This document shows positions 35,068-46,606 of a stretch of 64,000 nucleotides of DNA, one piece after another. Under the pieces are notes generated by a model that ran no database searches, was not told the origin of the DNA, and saw only the letters and a program-made list of their open reading frames with translations. This stretch comes from Stenotrophomonas raiganjensis (SeqCode) (GTDB taxonomy: Bacteria; Pseudomonadota; Gammaproteobacteria; Xanthomonadales; Xanthomonadaceae), in the NCBI RefSeq assembly GCF_030658505.1, contig NZ_JAUTXR010000173.1, positions 62,001 through 126,000 on the forward strand. Reading direction: 5' to 3'. How positions within the stretch are numbered: the stretch's first letter is position 1; each line of letters starts with the position of its first letter. The translations under genes were made by a program, and so were the position numbers.

Positions 35068-35652
35068 TCAGTGCTTGGTTGCGGGAACCGGCACGGCCGG
35101 CACCGCGCCTTCGGCCGGCTTGGCCTTCGGCGCCGACAGGCTGCCGCCCTTCTCGATCTCGGCACGCACCACGCTGTCGATGCGGCGGATGATCGACGCG
35201 GACATTTCCCGGCGCAGCTCATCGGCCAGGATCTCGCGTTCGGTGGTGGTACCCGTGGCGTCGGTCGGCGGCGACACATAGTCGCGCGACAGCTCGATCA
35301 CCTGCTGCGGCACCAGTTCGCTGCCGTCCTCGCGGCGGAAAATGAAGATCACCGCATAGCGCAGGCTGTACTCCTGCGCACGGCCCTGCGAGTCGATCGC
35401 GATCGGCAGGTCACCCCAGCGTTCGGACAGCACCTGCAACTGGGTACTGGGTTCCTTGCTGTCCTCATCGGCCAGCTTGGCTCCGGAGGCGAGCAGGCTG
35501 CGGTTGAGCAGCTTGACCAGTTCGCTGTACGGCGCGGTCGAGACCACCTTCACCGGCGCCGTATCGGTCGGCAGCATCAGCTTGTTGCGCAGATGGAAAC
35601 CGCAGCCGGCAAGGCCGAGGACAAGAACGAGGGCAAGCAGGATTCGGGTCAT
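35068..35652 (-). CDS. lptE: LPS-assembly lipoprotein LptE
   Basis: A 194-residue outer-membrane lipoprotein that plugs the LptD barrel and helps insert lipopolysaccharide at the cell surface. The lipobox is LVLGLAGC with the Cys near residue 16, followed at once by GFHLRNKLMLP, the standard GFHLR start of mature LptE. The ATG at 35652 gives the proper short signal; an upstream in-frame start would add a non-hydrophobic leader. It sits between leuS and holA, the conserved location. Confidence 0.94.
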   Translation of the reverse strand: MTRILLALVLVLGLAGCGFHLRNKLMLPTDTAPVKVVSTAPYSELVKLLNRSLLASGAKLADEDSKEPSTQLQVLSERWGDLPIAIDSQGRAQEYSLRYAVIFIFRREDGSELVPQQVIELSRDYVSPPTDATGTTTEREILADELRREMSASIIRRIDSVVRAEIEKGGSLSAPKAKPAEGAVPAVPVPATKH

Positions 35653-35715
35653 GGAGACAGTCTGGCGGAGCCGGGCGATCACGGCAACACACAGCGTGCC
35701 CGAAGCCGCGTGAAT

Positions 35716-35742
35716 GCAGGGCCATCAAGCACGTGGCCCTGC
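35716..35742. terminator. Perfect 9-bp hairpin upstream of lptE
   Basis: GCAGGGCCA (35716-35724) pairs with TGGCCCTGC (35734-35742). No T run follows in either direction. It may be a weak terminator or processing signal between leuS and lptE. Confidence 0.45.
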
Positions 35743-35746
35743 ACGG

Positions 35747-35777
35747 AAAAGCACCGGCCGCGCGGACGGCGGCCGGT
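35747..35777 (-). terminator. Hairpin plus T4 after leuS
   Basis: Read leftward: ACCGGCCGC pairs with GCGGCCGGT (forward 35753-35761 and 35769-35777), followed by GCTTTT. It lies 11 bases after the leuS stop and probably lowers transcription into lptE. Confidence 0.6.
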
Positions 35778-35787
35778 ACCGGGTACA

Positions 35788-38535
<2,748 letters not shown>

Positions 38536-39135
38536 TCAGCGCAGGCGCGACAACGGCAGGGCCAAGGCCAGCCAGGCCGCCCAGCAGGCGAACGCAAGCC
38601 GTTGTGCCAGTGGCGCCGGCAGCATGCCCTGCAGGGCGAAGGCCGCCAGTGCGGCTAGTCCACCACAGACGACCGCCACCCCGCCCAGGGTGCGGTCGTG
38701 CCCCTGGCGCAACTGCGAAATGCCCAGCAACAGGGTGCCGGCCACGAAACCCAGCACCCAGATCATCCAGGCGCTGGCATGCAGCTGGCTGGCCGGTCCA
38801 TGCAGGTCATCCACGTCCAGTGGCAGCAGGCCCATCGCGGCGAACGCCAGGCCAGCCAGCAGCAGCATCTGGCTGCCGACCCGCGGCGCCCAGCCGGCCG
38901 TGGCGGGCAGCCGCCGGCGCAGGCACCCGGCCACCGCTGCCGCCAGCACACCGGGCAGCACGAAGCCGAGCAGATTGAAGGCCAGCGCATGCGGTACGCC
39001 CTGCGCACCCAGCAGGGCGACCGGGTGCCGCGCCTGTGCATAGCCATCCAGGCCCGCGCCGAAGCCCACTACCGAGGCACCGAACAACAGGGCCGCCGCC
39101 AGCCCCAGGCCACGCTCGTATCCGCGCAAGGTCAT
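38536..39135 (-). CDS. DUF998 membrane protein
   Basis: A 199-residue protein with five or six hydrophobic helices (for example AAALLFGASVVGFGAGLDGY and AFNLLGFVLPGVLAAAVAG). The LLxLGFxxxG pattern and helix spacing fit DUF998, a family of small membrane proteins of unknown function. The ATG at 39135 (MTLRGYERGLGL) is preferred. A second DUF998 gene lies at 59679 in this window, but the two share only the fold. Confidence 0.75.
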   Translation of the reverse strand: MTLRGYERGLGLAAALLFGASVVGFGAGLDGYAQARHPVALLGAQGVPHALAFNLLGFVLPGVLAAAVAGCLRRRLPATAGWAPRVGSQMLLLAGLAFAAMGLLPLDVDDLHGPASQLHASAWMIWVLGFVAGTLLLGISQLRQGHDRTLGGVAVVCGGLAALAAFALQGMLPAPLAQRLAFACWAAWLALALPLSRLR

Positions 39136-39298
39136 CCGAAAGATCCGCACCGCCAATGAATGAAGGAGCGGATTGTCGCGTCCCCGCCGCCCCGGCGCCA
39201 AGGGCACGCATTTCGATATCGTCCGATTCCAGTGGCGATCACGCGTGAAGACGATGTGAAGCGCGGCAACCCGCCACGTTCTGACCACAGGAATCATC

Positions 39299-39565
39299 AT
39301 GCGCAGCGCCATCGCCCGCCGCATCGTCGTCGCTACCGCCCTGACCTTCGGTACCGCCGCATCCGCCCATGCAGCCGACTACATCTGCTATGCCAAGGTA
39401 GGCCCGGCCTCCAACCCGCAGAACAGCGGCACGCTGGGCGGCCTGGTGCAGGCCGAGAACCGGCAGGCCGCAGAAGCCCAGTACCTGGTCCGCGCCTCGC
39501 AATCGCGCCCGGTGCTGACCGGCCGGTGGGTGGTGCATGACGTGACCTGCAAGCCGACCCACTGA
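39299..39565 (+). CDS. Small secreted protein of unknown function
   Basis: An 88-residue protein with a signal peptide (RRIVVATALTFGTAASAHA). The mature part of about 60 residues has two Cys (ICYAK and DVTCK) that could form a disulfide, and an alanine- and glutamine-rich middle (VQAENRQAAEAQYLVRA). No family is recognised. AGGA precedes the ATG by six bases, and a terminator-like hairpin follows, so it looks like a stand-alone gene. It is probably periplasmic. Confidence 0.75.
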   Translation: MRSAIARRIVVATALTFGTAASAHAADYICYAKVGPASNPQNSGTLGGLVQAENRQAAEAQYLVRASQSRPVLTGRWVVHDVTCKPTH

Positions 39566-39572
39566 GCAGCAC

Positions 39573-39593
39573 AGCGGGCCGCAAGGCCCGCTT
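39573..39593 (+). terminator. Short terminator hairpin
   Basis: AGCGGGCC (39573-39580) pairs with GGCCCGCT (39585-39592) around GCAA; only TT follows. Confidence 0.5.
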
Positions 39594-39630
39594 CCCGCCC
39601 CGAGCGGGTGGACAGGGGGGAAGCCCAGGG

Positions 39631-39661
39631 TTGAGACCGACACCGATCGCCACCATAGAAT
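39631..39661 (+). promoter_or_regulatory. Possible sigma-70 promoter of cnoX
   Basis: TTGAGA (39631-39636) and TAGAAT (39656-39661) with a 19-bp spacer, 31 bases before the ATG. Spacing is longer than ideal. Confidence 0.4.
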
Positions 39662-39692
39662 CGGTCTCCAGACGCCAGACGATGCTTCCCCC

Positions 39693-40550
39693 ATGACCGA
39701 AACGACCTACGTATTCGACGCCACCACTGCGACCTTCGAGGCCGAAGTCCTGCAGAAGTCGCTGCAGACGCCGGTGCTGGTCGACTTCTGGGCCACCTGG
39801 TGCGGACCGTGCAAGACCCTGGGGCCGATGCTGGAAAAGCTGGCCGCCGAGTACAACGGCGCCTTCGAGCTGGCCAAGGTCGACGTCGACAAGGAGCAGC
39901 AGATTGCCGCCGCGTTCCAGATCCGCTCCGTGCCAACCGTCTTCCTGGTCAAGGGCGGCCAGCTGGTGGATGGCTTCCCCGGCGCCATTCCGGAAGGCCA
40001 GTTGCGCGAATTCCTCGCCCAGCACGGCATCGTGCCGGCTGACGTCGGTGACACCGCTGCCGAAGATGAAGCACCGCTGGACCCGCAGGCACAGGTGGAT
40101 GTGCTGCGCGCGCAGATCGCCGCCGAGCCTGACAAGGATGAGCTGAAGCTCGACCTGGCCCTGGCCCTGCTGCAGATCGGCGGTGTGGACGAGGCCGGCA
40201 CGCTGATCGACGGCCTGCCCGCCAACCTCGCCACCGACGACCGCGCCGTGCGCGCCCGCGCCCGCCTGTCTTTCGCCGCCGCGCTGAAGGACGCTCCCGC
40301 TGCCGAAGTACTGGACGCGCGCATTGCCGCCGATGGCAAGGACCTCAAGGCCCGCCACCTGCGCGGCGTGCAGTTGCTGCTGGGCGGCCACGATGAGGCC
40401 GCGCTGGCGCAGTTCCTGGAAATGCTGCGGATCGACCGTGCATTCGAGGAAGGACTGCCGCGCAAGGCCCTGATCGATGCCTTCAATGTGATCTCCGACG
40501 AGGACCTGGTCGGCCAGTACCGTCGGCGGATGGCCTCCCTGCTGTTCTGA
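39693..40550 (+). CDS. cnoX: Thioredoxin-TPR chaperone CnoX (YbbN)
   Basis: A 285-residue cytoplasmic protein with an N-terminal thioredoxin domain and a C-terminal TPR-like helical half beginning near residue 120. The redox motif WCGPC (C37, C40) is intact. In E. coli CnoX this motif has lost the first Cys and the protein works as a holdase for GroEL and DnaK; versions with CxxC, as in Caulobacter, also act as oxidoreductases. This one therefore should combine both activities. Confidence 0.92.
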   Translation: MTETTYVFDATTATFEAEVLQKSLQTPVLVDFWATWCGPCKTLGPMLEKLAAEYNGAFELAKVDVDKEQQIAAAFQIRSVPTVFLVKGGQLVDGFPGAIPEGQLREFLAQHGIVPADVGDTAAEDEAPLDPQAQVDVLRAQIAAEPDKDELKLDLALALLQIGGVDEAGTLIDGLPANLATDDRAVRARARLSFAAALKDAPAAEVLDARIAADGKDLKARHLRGVQLLLGGHDEAALAQFLEMLRIDRAFEEGLPRKALIDAFNVISDEDLVGQYRRRMASLLF

Positions 40551-40732
40551 ACGGGAACGCACTTCGTTCAGAATCCCTGCACTGAACGCGGGCAATAATG
40601 CCCGGGATGGCGGCCATAGGGCCGCCACGATCCGTTCGGGGGGATGAGGTCGGGGCCATGGGGTCTTGCAGCTGCGCCCCCGCATTGCCGGGATTGCAAA
40701 CTGTGACCTTCGTCCGCTCGCTGTTGTTCGCC

Positions 40733-42358
40733 ATGCGCTTCCAGGGTGCGCTTCTGTGCGCCCTCCTCCTGCTGCCCGGCCTGGCCGGGGCCCAGGACTG
40801 GAACTACCGGGTCCGCCCCGGCGATACCCTGTGGGACCTGGGCGGCCTGTACCTCAAGCCGACCGTGCGCTGGCAGCAGCTGCAGCAGCACAACCGCATC
40901 GACAATCCCTACCAGCTGCCGCCCGGGCAGCTGCTGCGCTTCCCGATCAGCTGGCTGCGCATCGAGCCGGCGCCGGCGCGCGTGCTGTCAGTGCGAGGCA
41001 AGGTCGAACTGTCCGGCGCCGATGGCAGCGCCACCCGCGCCATCCAGGCCGGCGAGCAGCTGCGCATCGGTGATACGGTGCAGACCGAGGGCGAATCCAG
41101 CATCACGCTTGAGTTCGCCGATGCCTCGCGCCTTCAGCTGCGCGAACACTCGCGCCTGCGCCTGGACCAGCTCAGCCGCTACGGCCATACCGGCATGGTC
41201 GACACCCGCCTGCGCCTGCAGCAGGGGCGCGCCAGCAACCGCGTGACACCGGCCCGCGGCCCGGCGTCGCGCTACATCATCGATGCCCCCACCGCCACCA
41301 GCAGCGTGCGCGGCACCGTGTTCCGGGTCAGTGCCGGCGACACCGGCCAGGTCGCGGCCACCGAGGTCCTGCAGGGCAAGGTGCAGGTCGGCAACACCCA
41401 CGGCCAGCGCCTGGTCCGGCCAGGACAGGCCACCCGCAGCGGCAGCGCGGCAGCAGCTCCGAGCGCAGTCTCCGAGCTGCTGCCGGCCCCGGCACTGCGC
41501 AAGGATGAGCTGCGCCTGGCACCGCTGCCGACCCGGCTGGCCTGGGACCCGGTCGCCGGGGCCGCGCATTACCGTGTAGAAGTGGTGCAGGCGGACACCC
41601 CGGAAATCCTCTTGTTTGCCGCAACCACCACCGGCACCCAGCTGGCAATCGGCGACCTGCCGCCCGGTCAACTGCGCATCCTGCTGCGCGCGGTCGACGC
41701 GCAGGGCGTGGAAGGCCTCGACGCCAGCGCCGACTTCGAACTCAGCGATCAGCCTCCGCCGCCGTTGACCGTGTCGCCGTTGCACGGGCAGACGATCAAC
41801 AGTGACCGTCCGCGCTTCCGCTGGAGCCAGGCCCCCGGTGCGCACAGCAGCGTGCTGCAGATCGCCGCCGAGCCGAGCTTCGTGCAGCCGCTGCAGGAAC
41901 AGACGACCCGCGGCACCGACCTGCGCCTGGCGCAGCCTCTGCCGCCGGGCCAGTATTTCTGGCGCGTGGCCTCGCGCGATGGCAATGGCCACCAGGGCCG
42001 CTACGGCCAGGCCCTTCCACTGCAGCTGAACAACGACCCGGTCGATCCGGCGCTGCAGCCGCCCGAGGCCGCACACGGTCAACTCACCCTGCGCTGGCAG
42101 GCCGGCAGTGAAGGCCAGCAGTACCGGGTACAGGTGGACCGTCGTGGCGACTTCAGGGCACCGCTGGTGGACCAGACCGTCGCCGAGCCGCAGGTCAGCT
42201 TCAAGCGGCCGTGGAGCGGGACCCTGCATGTGCGCGTGCAGTACATCGACGACGATGGTCATGCCGGCGAGTACTCCCCGGCCCAGCAGATCAAGCTGCC
42301 CTGCCGCACCTGCTACGGCGCAGGCGGTGGCGCCCTGCTGCTGTGGCTGTTGTTATGA
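40733..42358 (+). CDS. Exported LysM-FecR domain protein
   Basis: A 541-residue protein: signal peptide (ALLCALLLLPGLAGA), a LysM peptidoglycan-binding domain (YRVRPGDTLWDLGGLYL, residues about 25-75), a FecR domain (GDTVQTEGESSITLEF through SSVRGTVFRVS), then several fibronectin-like repeats with WDPVAGAAHYRVEV and FRWSQAPGAHSSVLQI patterns, and a C-terminal Cys pair (CRTC) with a short hydrophobic tail. Its TGA overlaps the ATG of the CHASE2-GGDEF gene, so the two proteins are made together. An in-frame GTG at 40703 is an alternative start. Confidence 0.88.
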   Translation: MRFQGALLCALLLLPGLAGAQDWNYRVRPGDTLWDLGGLYLKPTVRWQQLQQHNRIDNPYQLPPGQLLRFPISWLRIEPAPARVLSVRGKVELSGADGSATRAIQAGEQLRIGDTVQTEGESSITLEFADASRLQLREHSRLRLDQLSRYGHTGMVDTRLRLQQGRASNRVTPARGPASRYIIDAPTATSSVRGTVFRVSAGDTGQVAATEVLQGKVQVGNTHGQRLVRPGQATRSGSAAAAPSAVSELLPAPALRKDELRLAPLPTRLAWDPVAGAAHYRVEVVQADTPEILLFAATTTGTQLAIGDLPPGQLRILLRAVDAQGVEGLDASADFELSDQPPPPLTVSPLHGQTINSDRPRFRWSQAPGAHSSVLQIAAEPSFVQPLQEQTTRGTDLRLAQPLPPGQYFWRVASRDGNGHQGRYGQALPLQLNNDPVDPALQPPEAAHGQLTLRWQAGSEGQQYRVQVDRRGDFRAPLVDQTVAEPQVSFKRPWSGTLHVRVQYIDDDGHAGEYSPAQQIKLPCRTCYGAGGGALLLWLLL

Positions 42359-43980
42359 GGCGTTCCCCGCTGCCATGGTCGAAGCGCATCCTGCTGGCGC
42401 TGCTGGCCGGCGTGCTGACCGTCATCGCCAGCCAGGGCCAATGGCTGTGGCGGCAGGATGAAGCCGCCTACGATGCCATGGTCGGCAACTGGGACTATCG
42501 CCCCGATCCAAGCGTGCTGATCGTGGCGATCGACGAAGGCAGCCTGCAGCGCATCGGCCAGTGGCCGTGGCCGCGCTCGATCCACGCACGCCTGCTGGAT
42601 CGCCTGACCGATGCCGGCGCCGAGCGCGTCGCGCTGGACCTGATGCTGTCCGAGCCGGACCGCCGCGACAGCCGCCAGGACGAGGCGCTGGCCGCGGCCA
42701 TCCGCCGCAATGGCCGGGTGGTGCTGCCGGTGCTGGCCGCGCCCGCGGCCGGTGATCGCATGGCCGAGGAAATGCTGCCGGTACCGCAGATTGCGGCCAG
42801 TGCCGCCGCCATCGGCCACACCGACGTTGAGGTGGACGGCGATGGCGTCGCCCGCGGCGTATACCTGCGCGCCGGGATCGGCCAGGCGCATTGGCCGGCG
42901 CTGGGCCTGGCGCTGGCCGACCTGCCGCCGGGCGCGGTGCACGGCCTGCCCGACCCCCATCCGGAGATCGGCTCGCCCTATCAATGGCGGCGCAACGATT
43001 ATGTGCGCGTGCGCTATGCCGGACCGCCCGAGCGCTTGCCGCAGGTGTCCTATGCCGACGTGCTCGATGGCCATGTGGACATGGCGATGCTGCATGGCCG
43101 CCGCGTCGTGGTGGGTATGACCGCCAGCGGCATCGCACCGCGGCTGCTGACCCCGACCACCCGCGAGTTCTGGATGAGCGGCAGTGAGTACCAGGCCAAC
43201 ATCGCTTCGATGCTGCTGCAGCACAAGCAGATCGATCTGCTGCCACGCCTCTGGCAGCACGCCATCAGCGGCGTGCTGGTGGCGCTGTGCGTGATCCTGC
43301 TCGGCCTGCGCCTGCCATGGCTTGCTGCGCTGTGCTCGCTGCCGCTTCCACCGCTGCTGAGCTGGCTGCTGTTGCGCGCCGGTGACCTGTGGTGGGCACC
43401 GGCCAGCGCCATGCTGGGCATCCTGCTGGTGCTGCTGGCCTGGGCGATCTGGCGAGTCTCGGCCTGGCACCGCCTAGCCAACCGCGATGCACTGACCGGT
43501 CTCGGCAACCGCCTGCGTTTCGAGCAGTCGCTGCAACAGGAATGCGATGCCGCGCGACGCAGTGGCAAGCCATTGAGCCTGGCGCTGATCGACGTTGACC
43601 ACTTCAAGCGCCACAACGACCGCCACGGCCACCAGGTCGGCGACCGCGTGCTGCGCGATGTCGCACGCTTGATCGGCGCGCATGCGCGGCGCCCGCGCGA
43701 CATGGCCGCACGCTACGGCGGCGACGAATTCGCACTGGTACTGCCGGATACACCGGCCGAAGGGGCACGCCGGGTGATCGAGGACCTGATCGCCTGCGTG
43801 CGCGCACTGCCGGCGCCAGGCGATGGCAGCGACGGCGCCGTCACCCTCACCATCGGCGTGTTCACCCGCGTGCCTGACGGCGACCTGCAGCCACACCATT
43901 TCGTGGAAGGCGCCGACACCGCCCTGTACCAGGCCAAGGCCAACGGTCGCGACGGGTACGTGATCGACGGCCAGCATTGA
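42355..43980 (+). CDS. CHASE2-domain diguanylate cyclase (GGDEF)
   Basis: A 541-residue inner-membrane sensor enzyme. After an N-terminal helix comes a periplasmic CHASE2 domain (SVLIVAIDEGSLQRIGQWPWPR), then three helices near residues 300-365, and a cytoplasmic GGDEF domain. The active site is intact GGDEF (455-459), and the RPRD inhibitory I-site lies exactly five residues before it (446-449), so it should make cyclic di-GMP with product feedback. The ATG overlaps the stop of the LysM-FecR gene, which suggests that the periplasmic protein supplies or modulates the signal. Confidence 0.93.
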   Translation: MRRSPLPWSKRILLALLAGVLTVIASQGQWLWRQDEAAYDAMVGNWDYRPDPSVLIVAIDEGSLQRIGQWPWPRSIHARLLDRLTDAGAERVALDLMLSEPDRRDSRQDEALAAAIRRNGRVVLPVLAAPAAGDRMAEEMLPVPQIAASAAAIGHTDVEVDGDGVARGVYLRAGIGQAHWPALGLALADLPPGAVHGLPDPHPEIGSPYQWRRNDYVRVRYAGPPERLPQVSYADVLDGHVDMAMLHGRRVVVGMTASGIAPRLLTPTTREFWMSGSEYQANIASMLLQHKQIDLLPRLWQHAISGVLVALCVILLGLRLPWLAALCSLPLPPLLSWLLLRAGDLWWAPASAMLGILLVLLAWAIWRVSAWHRLANRDALTGLGNRLRFEQSLQQECDAARRSGKPLSLALIDVDHFKRHNDRHGHQVGDRVLRDVARLIGAHARRPRDMAARYGGDEFALVLPDTPAEGARRVIEDLIACVRALPAPGDGSDGAVTLTIGVFTRVPDGDLQPHHFVEGADTALYQAKANGRDGYVIDGQH

Positions 43981-44056
43981 CCTGTCTCACCGGGATGCAA
44001 CATACGCATGCGAATGGTTAGACTGGACGCCTTGCCCTGCACGCCCCTGGACCCCC

Positions 44057-44509
44057 ATGAACGCCCGCCTGTTCCGCTTCGGCATCAACCTCTGGCCGCC
44101 GTTCCTGTTCACCGGCATCCACGTCACCCGCATCAGTGCTGACTACCGGCAGATCGATGTCGAGCTGCGATTGCGGCCGTGGAACCGGAACTACGTCGGC
44201 ACCCACTTCGGCGGCAGCCTGTTCGCAATGACCGATCCGTTCTGGATGCTGGGCCTGTTGCACATCCTCGGGCGCGACTACTACGTGTGGGACCGCGCCG
44301 GCGCCATCGATTTCCTCAAACCCGGCCGCGGCACCGTGCGTACCTCGTTCCGTATCGATGACACCTTGCTGGACGAACTGCGCGCCGAAGCCGCCGGTGG
44401 TGACAAAGTACTGAAGTGGTTCAGCAACGACGTGGTCGATGAAAGCGGCGAAGTGGTCGCCCAGGTGCGCAAGCAGGTCTACCTGCGGTTGAAGCCACAC
44501 GCACGCTGA
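44057..44509 (+). CDS. DUF4442 hotdog-fold protein, thioesterase-like
   Basis: A 150-residue protein matching DUF4442, a hotdog-fold family related to acyl-CoA thioesterases. The sequence has NYVGTHFGGSLFAMTDPFWM, with the HFGGSLF helix start of hotdog enzymes, and VAQVRKQVYLRL as the last strand. No catalytic partner or substrate can be named. No signal peptide is present. No good ribosome-binding site precedes the ATG, and a TAGACT (44019-44024) upstream is a weak -10 candidate. Confidence 0.82.
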   Translation: MNARLFRFGINLWPPFLFTGIHVTRISADYRQIDVELRLRPWNRNYVGTHFGGSLFAMTDPFWMLGLLHILGRDYYVWDRAGAIDFLKPGRGTVRTSFRIDDTLLDELRAEAAGGDKVLKWFSNDVVDESGEVVAQVRKQVYLRLKPHAR

Positions 44510-44516
44510 GCGCGCC

Positions 44517-45847
44517 TCAATCGCGCACCAACGCAGTCGACGCTGGCTCCGCCTGCATCGGCACCGACAGCCACGGGTTTTCATCAACACTGCGCGCTGG
44601 AGAGCGGCGAGGCACCTGCAGGCGGCGGCCATCGGCCGACAGCTGCGGCATCCGCACCGGTGAACGGAACTGCGCCGGCAGCCGCTGCAGTGCGTCCACC
44701 GGGTCGTCCGCCTGCTGCCGCAGCCAACGCTGCGCAGCCAACGCTGCGCAGCCAACAGTCGCAGCATCGCGGCGGCATCCTGAGTGCGTGACGAATAGGC
44801 CGGATAGACCGGGCCAGCGATATCAGTCAGCACGCAGCCCATGATGTTCGACAGGCAACCGAAATCGTGTTGCGGTGGCGCCGGCACCAGCAACGGGCGA
44901 TCCGCTTCCAGCGCCGCTGTGGCTGCCGCGCCGCAGGCCCAACCGAGATTGCCGGCCGCGCGCGCCAAAGTGCTGCTCCGATCCAGCACCAGGACGCCGC
45001 CGAATTCCCGGGCCGAGGACTGGATTGCGGCCTGGCTCATCGCATACTCGCCCTGCATCGCACGGCACAGGCTCTGCTCGTCGGCCTGCATTGGCTGCAT
45101 GGCCTGTTCGCACTCCGCCGGCAGCGGGTGGTCGGCAGGCAGTTCGACCAGCATGTCGGCCAGCAGCTGGGCATTGGCCTGGATCAGGCTCGCGCCGATG
45201 ATGCTCTCGATCAGATAGCTGCTACCGGGCACCAGCCGCCTTCCCAGCAGCAGCCCACGGCAGCTGCCGCGCAGGGCGCCGTCGATATCACCCTGCACGT
45301 AGGCCAGCGCGCGCGCGCTGGTGGCGTCCACCACCAGGCCATAGGTCGGCAACGGGACCAGGATGCCCTCGCCCTTCGGCTGGAACGGCGACACGAAATA
45401 GTCTGCTTCGGCCAGCTGATCCAGCCGCGCATGCAACTGCTGGTGGCCGGCGTGGGCGTCCACGAAGCGCTGCGGGGCTGCGCGGACCTGGGCGAGGCAG
45501 CCGCTGGCGGTCGGCCCGCAGCTGGCTGCAGCCCGCGAGCGCAGCTCGGCATGGTTGGCCACCAGGTGTGTCCAGCCGCCACTGCCACCTTGTGGATCGG
45601 CCTCCCATCGGCGCACGTCCTCGGCCAGCGCGTGCTCGCGCTGGCGGGTATCCAGGTCGTCGAACGGCAACGTCCACAGCAGCGCATAGCCATTGCGCCC
45701 GGCCACCGGCAGGCGTGCCTCCAGCCGCTGCTGCGCCTGCAGGCGCGATTCGGGCACCGGCCACATGCGCGAGGCACACCACACCACGATGGCCAGCACC
45801 AGCAGGCCCGCCAGGCCCCAGCCCAGTCCACGCAGAATCTTCAACAC
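44517..45847 (-). pseudogene. Membrane-anchored hypothetical gene broken by a 14-bp tandem duplication
   Basis: Starting with GTG at 45847 (or TTG at 45844), the gene encodes an anchor helix (GLAGLLVLAIVVWCASRMWP) and a periplasmic alpha-helical protein of unknown function with FDDLDTRQREHAL, VSPFQPKGEGILVPLPTYG and FGGVLVLDRSS. At 44721-44756 a 14-bp unit is present 2.6 times. Removing one unit restores a 439-codon frame ending at 44517 (C-terminus ASTALVRD); with it, the frame runs on antisense through the DUF4442 gene. The remainder looks conserved, so this is a recent mutation, a switchable tract or an assembly error. Confidence 0.8.
44721..44756. repeat. 14-bp tandem repeat, 2.6 copies, inside a coding region
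   Basis: Unit CAGCCAACGCTGCG at 44721-44734 and 44735-44748, then a partial copy to 44756. Since 14 is not a multiple of three, gain or loss of a copy changes the reading frame. Confidence 0.95.
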
Positions 45848-45910
45848 AGCTTCCCTTCCATGTGTCGTGCCGCAGTTGATCCCCCAGCGTAATCGACCGG
45901 CCGTGACCGC

Positions 45911-45916
45911 TACAAT
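45911..45916 (+). promoter_or_regulatory. Possible -10 box of the DUF502 gene (TACAAT)
   Basis: TACAAT stands six bases before the ATG, which would make the transcript leaderless. No matching -35 was found. Confidence 0.4.
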
Positions 45917-45922
45917 GCGCGC

Positions 45923-46606
45923 ATGTCGCTCGAAGCCCCCGCCCTGGTTCCCCGCCCCTCCCTGCAGCGCCTGTTCCTGACCGGCCTGCTGACCCTGCTG
46001 CCGATCTGGCTGACCTGGGTCGTGGTCAAGTTCGTGTTCGTGCTGCTGTCGGGCATTTCCAGCCCATTGGTGGTGCCACTTTCCGAGCAGATCGCGACAA
46101 GCTTCCCGCACTATCTGGGCTGGGTCCGCGCCGAGTGGATCCAGGACACCATCGCGCTGCTGGCCACCCTGCTGGTGATCCTGGCGGTGGGCGTGGCCAG
46201 CCGCCGCGTGCTCGGCCAGCGCCTGCTGCGCTGGGTGGGCGCGATCATCAAGCGCATTCCGCTGGCCAGCATCATCTATGACAGCGCCAAGAAGCTGCTG
46301 GACATGCTGCAGACCGAACCGGGCAGCACCCAGCGCGTGGTGCTGATCGACTTCCCGCACCGCGACATGAAGTCGGTCGGGCTGGTGACCCGCGTGATCA
46401 AGGAACACGGCACCGATCGTGAGCTGGCGGCGGTATACGTGCCGACCACGCCGAACCCGACTTCCGGCTATCTGGAAATCGTGCCGGTGGAGCTGCTGAC
46501 CCCCACCGACTGGACCGTCGACCAGGCCATGAGCTTCATCATTTCCGGAGGTGCGGTGGCGCCGTCCAGCGTGCCCTTCACCCGCGCCGGCGAACGCAGC
46601 GAATGA
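45923..46606 (+). CDS. DUF502 membrane protein
   Basis: A 227-residue inner-membrane protein with two strong helices (LFLTGLLTLLPIWLTWVVVKF and TIALLATLLVILAVGVASR), then the conserved RIPLASIIYDSAKKLLDML and FPHRDMKSVGLVTRVI segments and TTPNPTSGYLEIVP of DUF502. Function is not known. Its TGA overlaps the ATG of yhhQ (ATGA), so the two are co-translated. Start codon choice is supported by the family N-terminus. Confidence 0.9.
   Translation: MSLEAPALVPRPSLQRLFLTGLLTLLPIWLTWVVVKFVFVLLSGISSPLVVPLSEQIATSFPHYLGWVRAEWIQDTIALLATLLVILAVGVASRRVLGQRLLRWVGAIIKRIPLASIIYDSAKKLLDMLQTEPGSTQRVVLIDFPHRDMKSVGLVTRVIKEHGTDRELAAVYVPTTPNPTSGYLEIVPVELLTPTDWTVDQAMSFIISGGAVAPSSVPFTRAGERSE

Noticed and set aside
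44018..44516. Continuation of the broken gene through the antisense of the DUF4442 gene
   Set aside because: This frame is open only because of the 14-bp duplication. The sequence after it is Cys/Arg-rich and unlike the gene before it.
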